NCBI RefSeq assembly: GCF_003474385.1
Contig: NZ_QUCY01000006.1
Coordinates: 38,096 to 102,095 of the forward strand
Reading direction: 5' to 3'
Length of the DNA stretch: 64,000 nucleotides
Source of the DNA: Senegalimassilia sp003474385
GTDB lineage: Bacteria > Actinomycetota > Coriobacteriia > Coriobacteriales > Eggerthellaceae
Shown here: in pieces, positions 26,069 through 34,941 of the stretch
How positions within the stretch are numbered: the stretch's first letter is position 1
How the letters are laid out: the number at the start of each line of letters is the position of its first letter
Notes under the pieces: generated by a model
The model's input: only the letters and a program-made list of their open reading frames with translations
The model's database searches: none
What the model was told of the DNA's origin: nothing
Translations under genes and position numbers: made by a program

Positions 26069-26472
26069 CGCTTCCCCCTTCGTGTTCTTCCTTTACGTTC
26101 TTTCCATACTCGCCTTCAAACTGCACGCGGCAGAGCTCTTAAGATTCCTCAGCGCACCGCTCACAATCATGCACCACGTTTCAAACTTCAGAGAGCACCT
26201 GCTCTCCTAGAAACACGGTTTTGATAGCCGAACTGTATCGTCTTCCGCAGCGAAGCATGTCACATAAAACGTGCGAATTTCGCGTTTGCCCAGGTCACAA
26301 GCTATCACTCGTTCCAGCATGTGACAACCTGCACACTATTGCGCGCTATACTGTTTATAGGAGCCGATTTCGCAGCGGCATCCGCGAAATCGCGCAAGGG
26401 AAGAGCGCTTTGACCGCCCATCGTCGTCCTCTGCGGACGAGCGAACGGCAGCGCCCGACGACGAGGACTTCC
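26069..26472. promoter_or_regulatory. divergent regulatory region dmsA2 / LuxR regulator
   Basis: 404 bases. Holds the perfect dyad GAGAGCA-CC-TGCTCTC at 26191-26206, a Crp-type site TGTGA-CAACCT-GCACA at 26320-26335 (9 of 10 conserved positions), extra TCACA half-sites near 26269 and 26295, a plus-strand -10 TATACT (26347-26352), and a GATTTCGC / GCGAAATC hairpin at about 26364-26389 in the predicted luxR leader. The Crp-type site overlaps the -35 region, so repression is as likely as activation. Confidence 0.5.
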
Positions 26473-28236
26473 GTGGCACGTACATCCTTCTCCAACATAG
26501 CCCGCACATTTAAGCCGAACACCGCATCGCTTGGATACGCGCTGTTCCTTGCCATCAACGCAGCCGGCGTATGGGGCGGCGTGTTCCCGTTTTTGCCCAT
26601 GAACTTCCAAACCCCGGAGGTCATGTTCTGGTTCTTCTTGATGCAATCGCTCGTGTTCTCGCTGTGCTATTTCGCCAGCGCTGTCGGAGTGTACTACTTC
26701 CCTGGGCCTACGCGCCGCTTCATGGTGATGCTCGCAAGCGCGCCATACCTGCTTGGCTGGTGCTGCCTTATCGGAGCCATATATCTGCACGGCATCGCTC
26801 AAGCGCTGGTGATCGCCGGCGGCTCACTTCTAGGCTTAGGGTCGGCCGGCTTCTACATGCTGTGGCAGCGCCTGTTCGCCAGCTTCGACGCGGACCATGG
26901 CAACCATGATTTGATCCTTGGCACTGCCTATGGCGCCCTCCTGTACTTCGCGCTTTACGCCATCCCGCAAGCCGTGACCGCATTCCTTATCCCGCTGGTG
27001 TTCATGCCGCTGTTCGCGCTCGCCATCGTTCTGAAAAGCCGTCAAATCGACTTGCGGCAACCCATGTTCGAGGACGTTCCGCGCGAGCACCCGCAGGTGT
27101 ATCGCCGCGTGCTGCGCGATTATTGGCGCAGCGCCTTATGCGTCGGCGCCATCGCATTCTGCACCGGCGTCATGCGCTCGCTTGCCATTGGCGATCCACG
27201 AGTCGGCAGCCTTGTGAATCTGCTGTCCATGACAGGATGCCTGGTTGCAGGCGTCGGCGTTTTGGTGCTCTGGCAGTTCAAGAACGTCCGGATGAACGTG
27301 ACCAACGCCTACCGCGTCGCCTTCCCGTTGCTCATCACCTCGTTTCTAGTGCTTCCGTTTTGCAGCGGCGGCTATGCTCGATGGCAGGCCGCCATCCTGT
27401 ATGCGGTGTACAGCGTGGCAATCGCGCTCATGATGATCCAGTGCGCGCAAGCATCGCGCGATCGCGGCATCAACCCCGTGTTCATCTACGGCTTCTTCGC
27501 TGGCATCGTATACGCGCTGCACGATGTCGGGTTCCTTGCCGGCACGTTCGCCGAACAGATACGCGTCATCGGCATGCAGCCCGATGCCGCGGTCGCGCTG
27601 GTGGCGGTTTATCTGCTCGGTCTCATGTTCTTCATCGGGCAAGGCGGCTTCAAGCGAGCATTGGCCGCAAGCCAGGCGGAGGATATCGAGCTTGTAGCCG
27701 GCGCGCCCCTGCAAATCGGCAATATCAACGAACGCCAAACCGACCTCGATGACGCCGAATCGGAAAGCGAGGCGCTCTCCGCGGCAAGCGCTGGATGCGC
27801 CGGCGCCGGCGTTTGCCCCTTCGGCGCGCAAGGTCCCTCTCTGTTCGAAACGAAGCCCATCGTCATCGCACGCACGGAGAGCGAAGCTCGCGCGGCGGCT
27901 GGCCAATCCACGAGTCCCCATGACGACGGAGCCGCCCCCACCAGCACCGTAAAACAAAATCAAGCGCACGATGCCGATGCACCCAACTACCAGGACCGCC
28001 TATCGAAGCAAGCTGCCCTGGTCCGCCAGCATTACCGCCTGTCCGCCCGCGAAACCGAGGTTATGGAGCTTATCGCCCGAGGCAACACCGTGGCGCGCAT
28101 CGCCGAGCAGCTGGTGGTTTCGGAAAACACCATCCGAACCCACAGCAAGCGCATCTACGCCAAGCTGGATATCCACAAGAAACAAGAGCTGGTCGACCTG
28201 CTGGAAACGTTCAATCCGAAAGACCTTGAAGGTTAA
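26473..28236 (+). CDS. membrane-bound LuxR-family regulator with N-terminal 12-TM domain
   Basis: Predicted one-component membrane sensor. The 587-residue protein has about twelve hydrophobic helices (about 15-405), a long low-complexity cytosolic linker rich in Ala, Glu and Ser (about 415-515), and a C-terminal LuxR helix-turn-helix with LSARETEVMELIARGNTV, VVSENTIRTHSKRIYAKL and HKKQELVDLL. GTG at 26473 is chosen because it lies at the first transmembrane homology and follows GAGGA. Such regulators next to molybdoenzyme operons are common in Eggerthella and relatives. The ligand is unknown; a substrate of the divergent dms operon is the obvious guess. Confidence 0.9.
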   Translation: MARTSFSNIARTFKPNTASLGYALFLAINAAGVWGGVFPFLPMNFQTPEVMFWFFLMQSLVFSLCYFASAVGVYYFPGPTRRFMVMLASAPYLLGWCCLIGAIYLHGIAQALVIAGGSLLGLGSAGFYMLWQRLFASFDADHGNHDLILGTAYGALLYFALYAIPQAVTAFLIPLVFMPLFALAIVLKSRQIDLRQPMFEDVPREHPQVYRRVLRDYWRSALCVGAIAFCTGVMRSLAIGDPRVGSLVNLLSMTGCLVAGVGVLVLWQFKNVRMNVTNAYRVAFPLLITSFLVLPFCSGGYARWQAAILYAVYSVAIALMMIQCAQASRDRGINPVFIYGFFAGIVYALHDVGFLAGTFAEQIRVIGMQPDAAVALVAVYLLGLMFFIGQGGFKRALAASQAEDIELVAGAPLQIGNINERQTDLDDAESESEALSAASAGCAGAGVCPFGAQGPSLFETKPIVIARTESEARAAAGQSTSPHDDGAAPTSTVKQNQAHDADAPNYQDRLSKQAALVRQHYRLSARETEVMELIARGNTVARIAEQLVVSENTIRTHSKRIYAKLDIHKKQELVDLLETFNPKDLEG

Positions 28237-28249
28237 CCCCCGAACGAAC

Positions 28250-28281
28250 GACGGCCGCGCAAAATGCGCGGCCGTCTTGCT
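28250..28281. terminator. intrinsic terminator between luxR and sanA-like gene
   Basis: Stem GACGGCCGCGC / GCGCGGCCGTC around AAAAT, followed on the plus strand by TTGCTCT. It lies between convergent genes and may serve both. Confidence 0.75.
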
Positions 28282-28965
28282 CTAGTTCGTCACATCCCCG
28301 CTTTGGTCAAGGCTGATCGCTTCGCCGACGTACGTTGATGGCACGCGGAAGAGTGCCTTGAAGAAGTCCTTGGTGCGCGCAGGAATCTCGCGGATATCAT
28401 ACTGCAGCTGCTTTTGGTACTCGTGATAGTCGCTGGGAACGCCCTCAGCTTGCATCCCCAGGCTTTTCGCGGACCACAGCGCGCGATACAGGTGATACGT
28501 CTGCGTGGCCACCACAATGCGCTCGCACCCGAACACGTACTTTGCCCGATACATGCTCTCGTACGTGGAGAAACCCGCGTGATCGCAGAAGACGTCCTGG
28601 CTGGGCACGCCTTGCGCGATGGCATATTGCTTCATCGCCTTCACCTCGTTGTAGGAGGCGGTGCCGTTGTCGCCGCTCATGATGATCTTCGGCGCCACGC
28701 CGGCGAAATACAGCGCGATGCCATCGTCTAGGCGATCGGCCAGAATGCCGGAGGGCGTTCCATCGGGCAGCACCGATGCCCCAAGCACCACGATGGCGTC
28801 GGCGTTTCCGATGCTGGCCTTCTCGGCGGTGACGATAGACCCTTTCGAGCCCACAATGGTAACCACATTCGTGATGGCGAACACCGCCACCACGGCCACA
28901 ACCACCGCCAGCACCATATCCAGCACCCGCCTCAGGCATCCCTTATGTTTCTTCGAGCTACTCAT
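28282..28965 (-). CDS. SanA/YdcF-like DUF218 membrane protein
   Basis: Single-pass membrane protein of 227 residues with a short basic N-terminus, one transmembrane helix (about 15-37) and a DUF218 domain. The domain shows DAIVVLGASVLPDGTPSGILADRLD, KIIMSGDNG, NEVKAMKQYAIAQGVP and IVVATQTYHLYRALW, the pattern of SanA, linked in enterobacteria to envelope permeability. The biochemical role is not established. No good ribosome site precedes ATG 28965, so the start is uncertain. It stands alone between two terminators. Confidence 0.82.
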   Translation of the reverse strand: MSSSKKHKGCLRRVLDMVLAVVVAVVAVFAITNVVTIVGSKGSIVTAEKASIGNADAIVVLGASVLPDGTPSGILADRLDDGIALYFAGVAPKIIMSGDNGTASYNEVKAMKQYAIAQGVPSQDVFCDHAGFSTYESMYRAKYVFGCERIVVATQTYHLYRALWSAKSLGMQAEGVPSDYHEYQKQLQYDIREIPARTKDFFKALFRVPSTYVGEAISLDQSGDVTN

Positions 28966-29055
28966 AGGAAACAGACAATAGCAAACGGCAAAACCCCACG
29001 GCAAGCGTTTCGCTGGAACGGCGCAACAACGCCACCGAAACCCAACCCCGAAAAC

Positions 29056-29087
29056 AAAACGACCCGGAGCATCCTCCGGGTCGTTTT
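29056..29087 (-). terminator. intrinsic terminator of leuS
   Basis: Stem AAAACGACCCGGAG / CTCCGGGTCGTTTT with a 4-base loop just after the leuS stop, followed by GTTTTC on the minus strand. Confidence 0.9.
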
Positions 29088-29105
29088 GAGCGCAGTGCAA
29101 GCGTT

Positions 29106-31679
29106 TTATTTCGCCACGATGTTCACCAGGCGGCCGGGCACAACAACGACCTTCTTCAGGTCCTTGCCCGCCACAGCGTCCTGCACGGCCTCGAGCGCCA
29201 CTGCCTTCACGGCCTCCTGATCGGCGTCCGCGGCAACCGTGATGCGGGCCTTCACCTTGCCGTTGATCTGCACGGCAAGCTCAACCTCGTCAGCCTTGGC
29301 CTTCTCAGGATCGAACTCGGGCCACTCCTGCGTATGGATGGAGCCCTCGCAACCCAGCGCATCATTCCACAGCTCGTCGGTCATATGCGGGCAGATGGGA
29401 GCCAGCAGCCTAACCAGCACGTTGGCGACCTCGGTCGCGAACGCCTGCTCATCAGCGGATGCGGCACGCTGCTCCGGGCCGACCTTGCGCAGGTAATCGC
29501 CGACGGCGTTCACCAGCTCCATGATGGCGGCGATGGCGGTGTTGAAGTTGTTGCGGTCGAAATCGTCCACAACCTTGCCCGCAACGCGATGACGCTCGCG
29601 CAGCAGCACCTTGCGAGCCGCTGCAGCCTCGGCCTCGGACGCGCCCGGCTGATACAGCGTGTCCTCATCTGCCTTGCCCATCAGGTCGTAGACCATGCGC
29701 CACACGCGGTTGAGGAACTTGTGCATGCCGGCCAAGCCGTCCTCGTTCCACTGCAGCTCCTTATCGGGCGGGGCCATGAACAGGATGTAGGCGCGCACGG
29801 CGTCGCAGCCGTAGCCCGCGATCATCTCCTCGGGGGAGATGACGTTGCCCTTGGACTTGCTCATGACGTCACCGTGCTCGTCGAGCACCATGCCCTGGCA
29901 CAGCAGGTTCTTGAACGGCTCGTCGAAGTCCAGCATCCCCAAGTCGCGCAGCACCTTCGTGAAGAAGCGGCTGTACAGCAGGTGCAAGATGGCGTGCTCG
30001 ATGCCGCCGATGTACTGATCGACCGGCATCCAACGGTTGGTTTTCGCGCTGTCAAAAGGAAGCTCGGTGTTGTGCGGATCGGTATAGCGCAGGTAATACC
30101 AGCTCGAGCACGTGAACGTGTCCATGGTGTCGGTCTCGCGACGAGCCTCGCCGCCGCACTTCGGGCACGTGCACTTCGCGAAGCCCTCGTGCGTTGCCAA
30201 GGTTTCGCCAGCGGAAAGGTCGATGTCCTCGGGCAGGCGTACCGGCAGGTCCTCTTCCGGCACCGGCACCAGGCCGCACTTGTCGCAGTAGATCATCGGG
30301 ATGGGGTTGCCCCAATAACGCTGGCGGGAGATCAGCCAGTCGCGCAGGCGGAACTCCACCTTGCGCTTGCCGCGGCCCATGGCCTCCAGGTCGGCGACGA
30401 TGGCCTCCTCGCCCTCGGAGTGCTTGCCGCCCGTGAGGCCGGTGTACTTGCCGGACTGCACCAGTCGGCCCTCGGCCTCCATGGCGCCCTCCCAGTCGAC
30501 GCTGGTGACCACGCGACCCTGTTCGTCCTTGAGCTGCTCGAACAGCGGGTCGCCATCGCCCAGGATGATGGGGATGATGGGCAGGTCGTATTTCTTGGCG
30601 AACTCGAAGTCGCGCTGATCGCCGCACGGCACTGCCATGACCGCGCCGGTGCCGTAATCGGCCACGATGTAGTCGGCGACCCACATGGGCACCTTCTCGC
30701 CGTTGATGGGGTTCACCACATAACGGCCGGTGAACGCGCCGTGCTTCTCCTTGTTGCCCTGCGCACGCTCGACTGCGGTGATCTTCTTCGCGTCCTCGAC
30801 CACCTGCATGACCGCGGCCTCATATTCCGTACCCTCGACCAGGCCCTTCAGGATGGGGCTTTCGGGGGCAAGCAGGAAGAAGCTGCAGCCGAACAGGGTG
30901 TCGGCGCGCGTGGTGAACACGGTGACCAGGTCGTCTTCCGTGGGGTTCTCGGGCGCATTGCCCTGCTTGTCGCACAGCGTGAACTTCACTTCAGCGCCCT
31001 CGGAACGGCCGATCCAGTTCGCCTGCATCTGCTTGACGCGCTCCGGCCAGCCGTCCAGCTGGTCCAGGTCGTCCAGAAGCTCCTGAGCATAGTCTGTGAT
31101 CTTGAGATACCACTGCGTCAGGTCGCGCTTCTCGACGGCGCTATGGCAACGCCAGCACTCGCCCTCGGTGACCTGCTCGTTGGCGAGCACGGTTTGGCAC
31201 TTCGGGCACCAGTTCACCGGCGAGTTGCGGCGCTCGACCAGCCCACGCTTCCAGAACTGCAGGAAAATCCACTGACCCCAGCGGTAATACTCGGGGTCGC
31301 ATGCCACGACGGTGCGGTCCCAATCGTAGGAAAGGCCCATGCGCTTGAAGCTGGCCTTCTGGGTCTCGATGTTGGCGTAGGTCCACTTCGCCGGATGGCT
31401 ATGATGCTTGATGGCCGCGTTCTCGGCCGGCAGGCCGAACGCGTCCCAACCCATGGGATGCAACACGTCGAAGCCGCGCATCTTGGAGTAGCGGGCGATG
31501 ACGTCGCCGATCGTGTAATTACGCACATGCCCCATGTGGATGTCGCCCGACGGGTACGGGAACATCTCGAGCACGTACTTCTTGGGCTTGGCGTGATCTT
31601 CCGTGACCTTGTACAGGTCGGCATCTTCCCAAGCCTTCTGCCAACGAGGTTCGATCTCGTGAGGGTTGTACTGTTTCAT
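29106..31679 (-). CDS. leuS: leucyl-tRNA synthetase
   Basis: Class I synthetase that charges tRNA-Leu. The 857-residue length is typical for the bacterial form. Motifs: FPYPSGDIHMGHVRNY (HIGH variant), two zinc-ribbon-like Cys pairs (CPKC...CWRC and CDKC...CPKC), the CP1 editing domain with TRADTLFG, and the class I lysine loop DVMSKSKGN. The start MKQYNPHEIEPRWQKAW at 31679 is the standard LeuS N-terminus and follows AAGGAAGATGG. The short predicted leader rules out a T-box here. Confidence 0.98.
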   Translation of the reverse strand: MKQYNPHEIEPRWQKAWEDADLYKVTEDHAKPKKYVLEMFPYPSGDIHMGHVRNYTIGDVIARYSKMRGFDVLHPMGWDAFGLPAENAAIKHHSHPAKWTYANIETQKASFKRMGLSYDWDRTVVACDPEYYRWGQWIFLQFWKRGLVERRNSPVNWCPKCQTVLANEQVTEGECWRCHSAVEKRDLTQWYLKITDYAQELLDDLDQLDGWPERVKQMQANWIGRSEGAEVKFTLCDKQGNAPENPTEDDLVTVFTTRADTLFGCSFFLLAPESPILKGLVEGTEYEAAVMQVVEDAKKITAVERAQGNKEKHGAFTGRYVVNPINGEKVPMWVADYIVADYGTGAVMAVPCGDQRDFEFAKKYDLPIIPIILGDGDPLFEQLKDEQGRVVTSVDWEGAMEAEGRLVQSGKYTGLTGGKHSEGEEAIVADLEAMGRGKRKVEFRLRDWLISRQRYWGNPIPMIYCDKCGLVPVPEEDLPVRLPEDIDLSAGETLATHEGFAKCTCPKCGGEARRETDTMDTFTCSSWYYLRYTDPHNTELPFDSAKTNRWMPVDQYIGGIEHAILHLLYSRFFTKVLRDLGMLDFDEPFKNLLCQGMVLDEHGDVMSKSKGNVISPEEMIAGYGCDAVRAYILFMAPPDKELQWNEDGLAGMHKFLNRVWRMVYDLMGKADEDTLYQPGASEAEAAAARKVLLRERHRVAGKVVDDFDRNNFNTAIAAIMELVNAVGDYLRKVGPEQRAASADEQAFATEVANVLVRLLAPICPHMTDELWNDALGCEGSIHTQEWPEFDPEKAKADEVELAVQINGKVKARITVAADADQEAVKAVALEAVQDAVAGKDLKKVVVVPGRLVNIVAK

Positions 31680-31992
31680 CGTCCATCTTCCTTGGCTGAC
31701 GCGGTAATACACATAGGGTTCATTGTAGCAGCCCCGCGTTTTCACGAGGGGAAAAAGCGGCAACATCCCAGGCAAGGAAAGCCGAACGGGCTCCTGGGGA
31801 AACCTCATCCGGTTTTTGCGCCGGTATCGCGTGTCCGACGCCGGAAAACAACAAGCCGCCCAGGCGGCCCGAACCCGCTTGCAGCGCGCGATCAAGGTTT
31901 ACCCCTGATCGCACAAACCACAGCGGGACGACGCGCCTGAGCGGCTTGCATGCTCTATGGTGTTTGCCAATGCTGAACCGGCGATGCCCCGG
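31680..31992. other. eno-leuS intergenic region
   Basis: 313 bases. Contains the leuS promoter and a CGCCCAGG-type hairpin near 31856-31868 (GCCGCC-CAGG-CGGC). An imperfect repeat pair ATCAAGGTTTACCCCTGAT lies at 31890-31908. Near the eno end is the weak inverted repeat AACCGGCGATGCCCCGGTT (31976-31994). No gene. Confidence 0.45.
31722..31732 (-). promoter_or_regulatory. extended -10 promoter of leuS
   Basis: Minus-strand TGCTACAAT: -10 TACAAT (31722-31727) with an upstream TG, giving a leader of about 36 bases. No strong -35 is visible, as expected for an extended -10 promoter. Confidence 0.45.
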
Positions 31993-33285
31993 TTAACGCT
32001 TGATGTTGTAGAAAGCGTTCTTGCCGGCGTACTGGGCCTGGGAGTCAAGCTCCTCCTCGATGCGCAGCAGCTGGTTGTACTTGGCAACGCGGTCGCTACG
32101 GCACGGAGCACCGGTCTTGATCTGGCCGGTGTTCAATGCCACGGAAAGATCGGCGATGGTGGTGTCCTCGGTCTCGCCGGAACGGTGGCTCATCACGCAT
32201 GCGTAACCTGCCTGCTTGGCCATCTCGATGGCATCCAGCGTCTCGGACAGGCTGCCGATCTGGTTGACCTTGATGAGGATGGCGTTCGCGCAACCAAGCT
32301 CGATGCCCTTCGCCAGACGCTTGGAGTTCGTGACGAACAGGTCGTCGCCCACCAGCTGCACCTTGTCGCCGATGCGGTCGGTCAGCTGCTTCCAGCCGTC
32401 CCAGTCCTCCTCGGCCATGCCGTCCTCGATGGAGATAATCGGATACTTCTCGACCAGCGCGGCCCAGTAGTCCACCATCTCGGCGCTGGTCAGCTCGCGA
32501 CCCTCGCCCTTCAGCTCGTACTTGCCGGTTTCGGCGTTATAGAACTCGGTGGAAGCCGGGTCCATGGCGAACATGATGTCGTCGCCGGGCTTGTAGCCAG
32601 CCGCCTCGCAAGCCTTCACGATGTACTGCAGCGGCTCTTCGTTGGTGGTGAAGTTCGGAGCGAAGCCGCCCTCGTCGCCGACGCCACCGCCCAGACCGGC
32701 CTCGTGCAGGACCTTCTTCAGGGTGTGGTAGATCTCGGCGCACCAGCGCAGCGCCTCGGCGAACGACTCAGCGCCCACCGGCATGATCATGAACTCCTGG
32801 AAGTCGACGTTGTTGTCGGCATGCACGCCGCCGTTGAGGATGTTCATCATAGGCGTGGGCAGGATATGGCCGTTCACACCGCCAACATACTTGTATAGCG
32901 GAAGACCGGCGGACTCGGCAGCGGCCTTGGCGCAGGCCAGGGACACGCCCAGGATGGCGTTAGCGCCCAGAGCGCCCTTGTTGTCCGTGCCGTCCAGCTC
33001 CAGCATAACGTCGTCGATGGCGCGCTGATCGTCGGCCTCGAAGCCGACGAGCGCGTCGGCGATCTCGTCATTCACATGGCCAACGGCATCCAGCGTGCCC
33101 TTGCCCAGATAACGCTCCTTGTCACAGTCGCGCAGCTCAACGGCCTCGAACGCGCCCGTGGACGCGCCGGAGGGAACAGCCGCACGACCGAAGGAACCAT
33201 CCTCCAGCACAACTTCCACCTCGACCGTGGGGTTGCCGCGAGAGTCCAGGATTTCACGCCCGAACACATCGATGATGACGCTCAT
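31993..33285 (-). CDS. eno: enolase (phosphopyruvate hydratase)
   Basis: Glycolytic and gluconeogenic enzyme interconverting 2-phosphoglycerate and phosphoenolpyruvate. At 430 residues it is full length. Motifs: IDVFGREILDSRGNPTVEVEV, SGASTGAFEAVELRD with the mobile catalytic loop, NAILGVSLA, the metal-binding SIEDGMAEEDW, ILIKVNQIGS with the active-site Lys, and SHRSGETEDTTIADL. The start at 33285 follows GAGGAGG. The frame continues upstream without homology. Confidence 0.98.
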   Translation of the reverse strand: MSVIIDVFGREILDSRGNPTVEVEVVLEDGSFGRAAVPSGASTGAFEAVELRDCDKERYLGKGTLDAVGHVNDEIADALVGFEADDQRAIDDVMLELDGTDNKGALGANAILGVSLACAKAAAESAGLPLYKYVGGVNGHILPTPMMNILNGGVHADNNVDFQEFMIMPVGAESFAEALRWCAEIYHTLKKVLHEAGLGGGVGDEGGFAPNFTTNEEPLQYIVKACEAAGYKPGDDIMFAMDPASTEFYNAETGKYELKGEGRELTSAEMVDYWAALVEKYPIISIEDGMAEEDWDGWKQLTDRIGDKVQLVGDDLFVTNSKRLAKGIELGCANAILIKVNQIGSLSETLDAIEMAKQAGYACVMSHRSGETEDTTIADLSVALNTGQIKTGAPCRSDRVAKYNQLLRIEEELDSQAQYAGKNAFYNIKR

Positions 33286-33349
33286 TGAATGCCTCCTCGT
33301 AGGATGTTTCCTTTTGCGCCCGGCGCCTTGCACCAGGCCATACGGGCAA

Positions 33350-33358
33350 ATGATACCA
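33350..33358 (-). promoter_or_regulatory. extended -10 promoter candidate for eno
   Basis: Minus-strand TGGTATCAT, about 65 bases before the start codon. The same TGGTATCAT occurs ahead of infA, which strengthens both calls. Confidence 0.42.
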
Positions 33359-33551
33359 TGCCCGCCCCGACATGTGCGAACCAGCAGGCGGACGGCGAAA
33401 TGCATCTGTGCGCGGAGGCAATCGCTAGAGACCAGCGATGGCGCCACGCTCCCCATGGCCGAATATGCATAACGTGCGAAGGCAGCGGCCTTTAGCGTGG
33501 CCGAATTCGTGTCTGTGCGCAAAGGCGGCGGCTGGAGAAGCGTCGCTACGA

Positions 33552-34298
33552 CTAGAGCAAAAGCGCTATGACAGCAAGAAGGCCTAGACCGACTGCTAGG
33601 GCGGCTACCGAAGCGGGTGTCATACGGTATTCGCGCAGCGAGGTTCGCCTGCCACCCCGAATGCCATAGCAGCGGGCGTCCATGGCAACCGACAGCTTAT
33701 CGGCTCTTCGAAACATGCCCACAAACAACGGGATGAACACAGGTGGCCAAGCCGACACGCGTTGCCACAGACCGCCGCGGCGAAACGAGGCGCCGCGCGA
33801 GAATTGAGCATCGTGGATCGCGCAGAGCTCTTGAGCCATCAAGGGGATGAAGCGGATAGCCATGCTGAACACCATGGCGATGTCATCTGCGGGCACATGC
33901 AGGGCCCGCAACGGGGACACGAACGACCGCAGCGCATCGGTAAGCGCCGTCGACGTGGTGGTGAGCACCACGATGAAGCTTCCAAGGACAAGCAAGATCA
34001 TCCGAACGCCGTAGAAGCAGCCCAACGCAAAACCCACCTGGCCGTTGATTGACGCGAACAAGACGGTGAGAGCCGCCATCATGTACACGGGAATTCCCAT
34101 GGCCAGCATACGGCCAAGCGGGACACGGGCCGATAGAGTAAGCACCAGGCACAGGAGCACGAGCAAGAACTGCCCGGCCCACATTTCAACCCAGAAAACG
34201 GTTGCAGTATATGCGCACAGCAACAGCACCTTTACGCGAGCATCGCAGGTGTGAACAAAGGAATCGCCGTCGATATACGTGTTAATTCGTAATTGCAT
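33552..34298 (-). CDS. stand-alone EcfT-like energy-coupling factor transmembrane protein
   Basis: Hydrophobic protein of 248 residues with the EcfT layout: N-terminal QLRINTYIDGDSFVHTCDARVKVLLL, central helices, cytoplasmic coupling region with IHDAQFSRGASFRRGG, and C-terminal AMDARCYGIRGGRRTSLREYRM, whose SRG and IRG match the Ala-Arg-Gly type coupling motifs. In Firmicutes ecfA1-ecfA2-ecfT follows rplQ; here EcfT follows the rplQ terminator without any ATPase gene. It probably uses ATPases encoded elsewhere, possibly ecfA1/ecfA2 at 9822-11524. Its own promoter was not identified. Confidence 0.82.
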   Translation of the reverse strand: MQLRINTYIDGDSFVHTCDARVKVLLLCAYTATVFWVEMWAGQFLLVLLCLVLTLSARVPLGRMLAMGIPVYMMAALTVLFASINGQVGFALGCFYGVRMILLVLGSFIVVLTTTSTALTDALRSFVSPLRALHVPADDIAMVFSMAIRFIPLMAQELCAIHDAQFSRGASFRRGGLWQRVSAWPPVFIPLFVGMFRRADKLSVAMDARCYGIRGGRRTSLREYRMTPASVAALAVGLGLLAVIALLL

Positions 34299-34387
34299 GC
34301 GTGAAGTATAGCGCAGCATTCAAGAATGCTTAGGTTGCAAAGCATGTCGAAGATGAAGCCAAACGCATGCCACAAGCAAATCGCCCC

Positions 34388-34416
34388 AAAAAGAAAGGAC
34401 CCCGAAGGGTCCTTTC
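34388..34416 (-). terminator. intrinsic terminator of the ribosomal operon
   Basis: Stem GAAAGGACCC / GGGTCCTTTC with a CGAA (UUCG on the RNA) tetraloop and TTTTT on the minus strand, 25 bases after rplQ. Confidence 0.93.
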
Positions 34417-34440
34417 AAAATAGCATGTGGGGCGAAAAGC

Positions 34441-34929
34441 TTATTCAGCCTTCTCCTCAGCAGCCTCGACAGCCTCAGCAGCTTCCTCGGCCTTGGGCTC
34501 CTCAACAGCCTCGACCTTCTTCGGAGCAGCCTTCTTGGCAGCCGGCTTCTCAGCCTTCTTAGCCACCGGCTCGGTGACGAGCTCCATGATGACCATGGGA
34601 GCGTTGTCGCCCTTGCGGTTGCCAAGCTTCATGATGCGGGTGTAGCCACCCTGACGATCGGCGAACATGCCCTGCTCGACCTTCTCGAAGATCTCGCGGA
34701 CCAGTTCCTTGTCGTTGCCCAGCGCGGCGATGGCCAGACGACGGCTATGCAGGTCGCCCTTCTTTGCCCAGGTGATGATCTTGTCGACATCGGGGCGGAT
34801 TTCCTTAGCGCGGGACTCGATGGTCTTGATGCGGTCGTTGAGGAACAGCGCCTGCACCAGACTACGCTTCATGGCCTTGGTATGGGCAAAGTCGGTGCCC
34901 AGCTTGCGGCCCTTGTAGTTATGCCTCAT
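34441..34929 (-). CDS. rplQ: 50S ribosomal protein L17 with long acidic C-terminal tail
   Basis: Ribosomal protein of 162 residues. The L17 core (1-115) is clear: MRHNYKGRKLGTDFAHTKAM, LFLNDRIKTIESRAKEIRPDVDKIITWAKKG, GGYTRIMKLGNRKGDNAPMVIMELV. After it comes an Ala/Glu/Lys/Val-rich tail of about 45 residues (AKKAEKPAAKKAAPKK, then EEAAEAVEAAEEKAE) absent from E. coli L17. Such low-complexity tails occur on L17 of several Actinomycetota. It lies 12 bases after rpoA. Confidence 0.97.
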   Translation of the reverse strand: MRHNYKGRKLGTDFAHTKAMKRSLVQALFLNDRIKTIESRAKEIRPDVDKIITWAKKGDLHSRRLAIAALGNDKELVREIFEKVEQGMFADRQGGYTRIMKLGNRKGDNAPMVIMELVTEPVAKKAEKPAAKKAAPKKVEAVEEPKAEEAAEAVEAAEEKAE

Positions 34930-34941
34930 GGTAGGTTTCTC

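Noticed and set aside
29334..31940. 868-codon plus-strand frame opposite leuS
   Set aside because: Antisense shadow of a perfect leuS; its product is rich in His, Val, Ala and Gln as expected from reversed GC-rich codons and has no domain.
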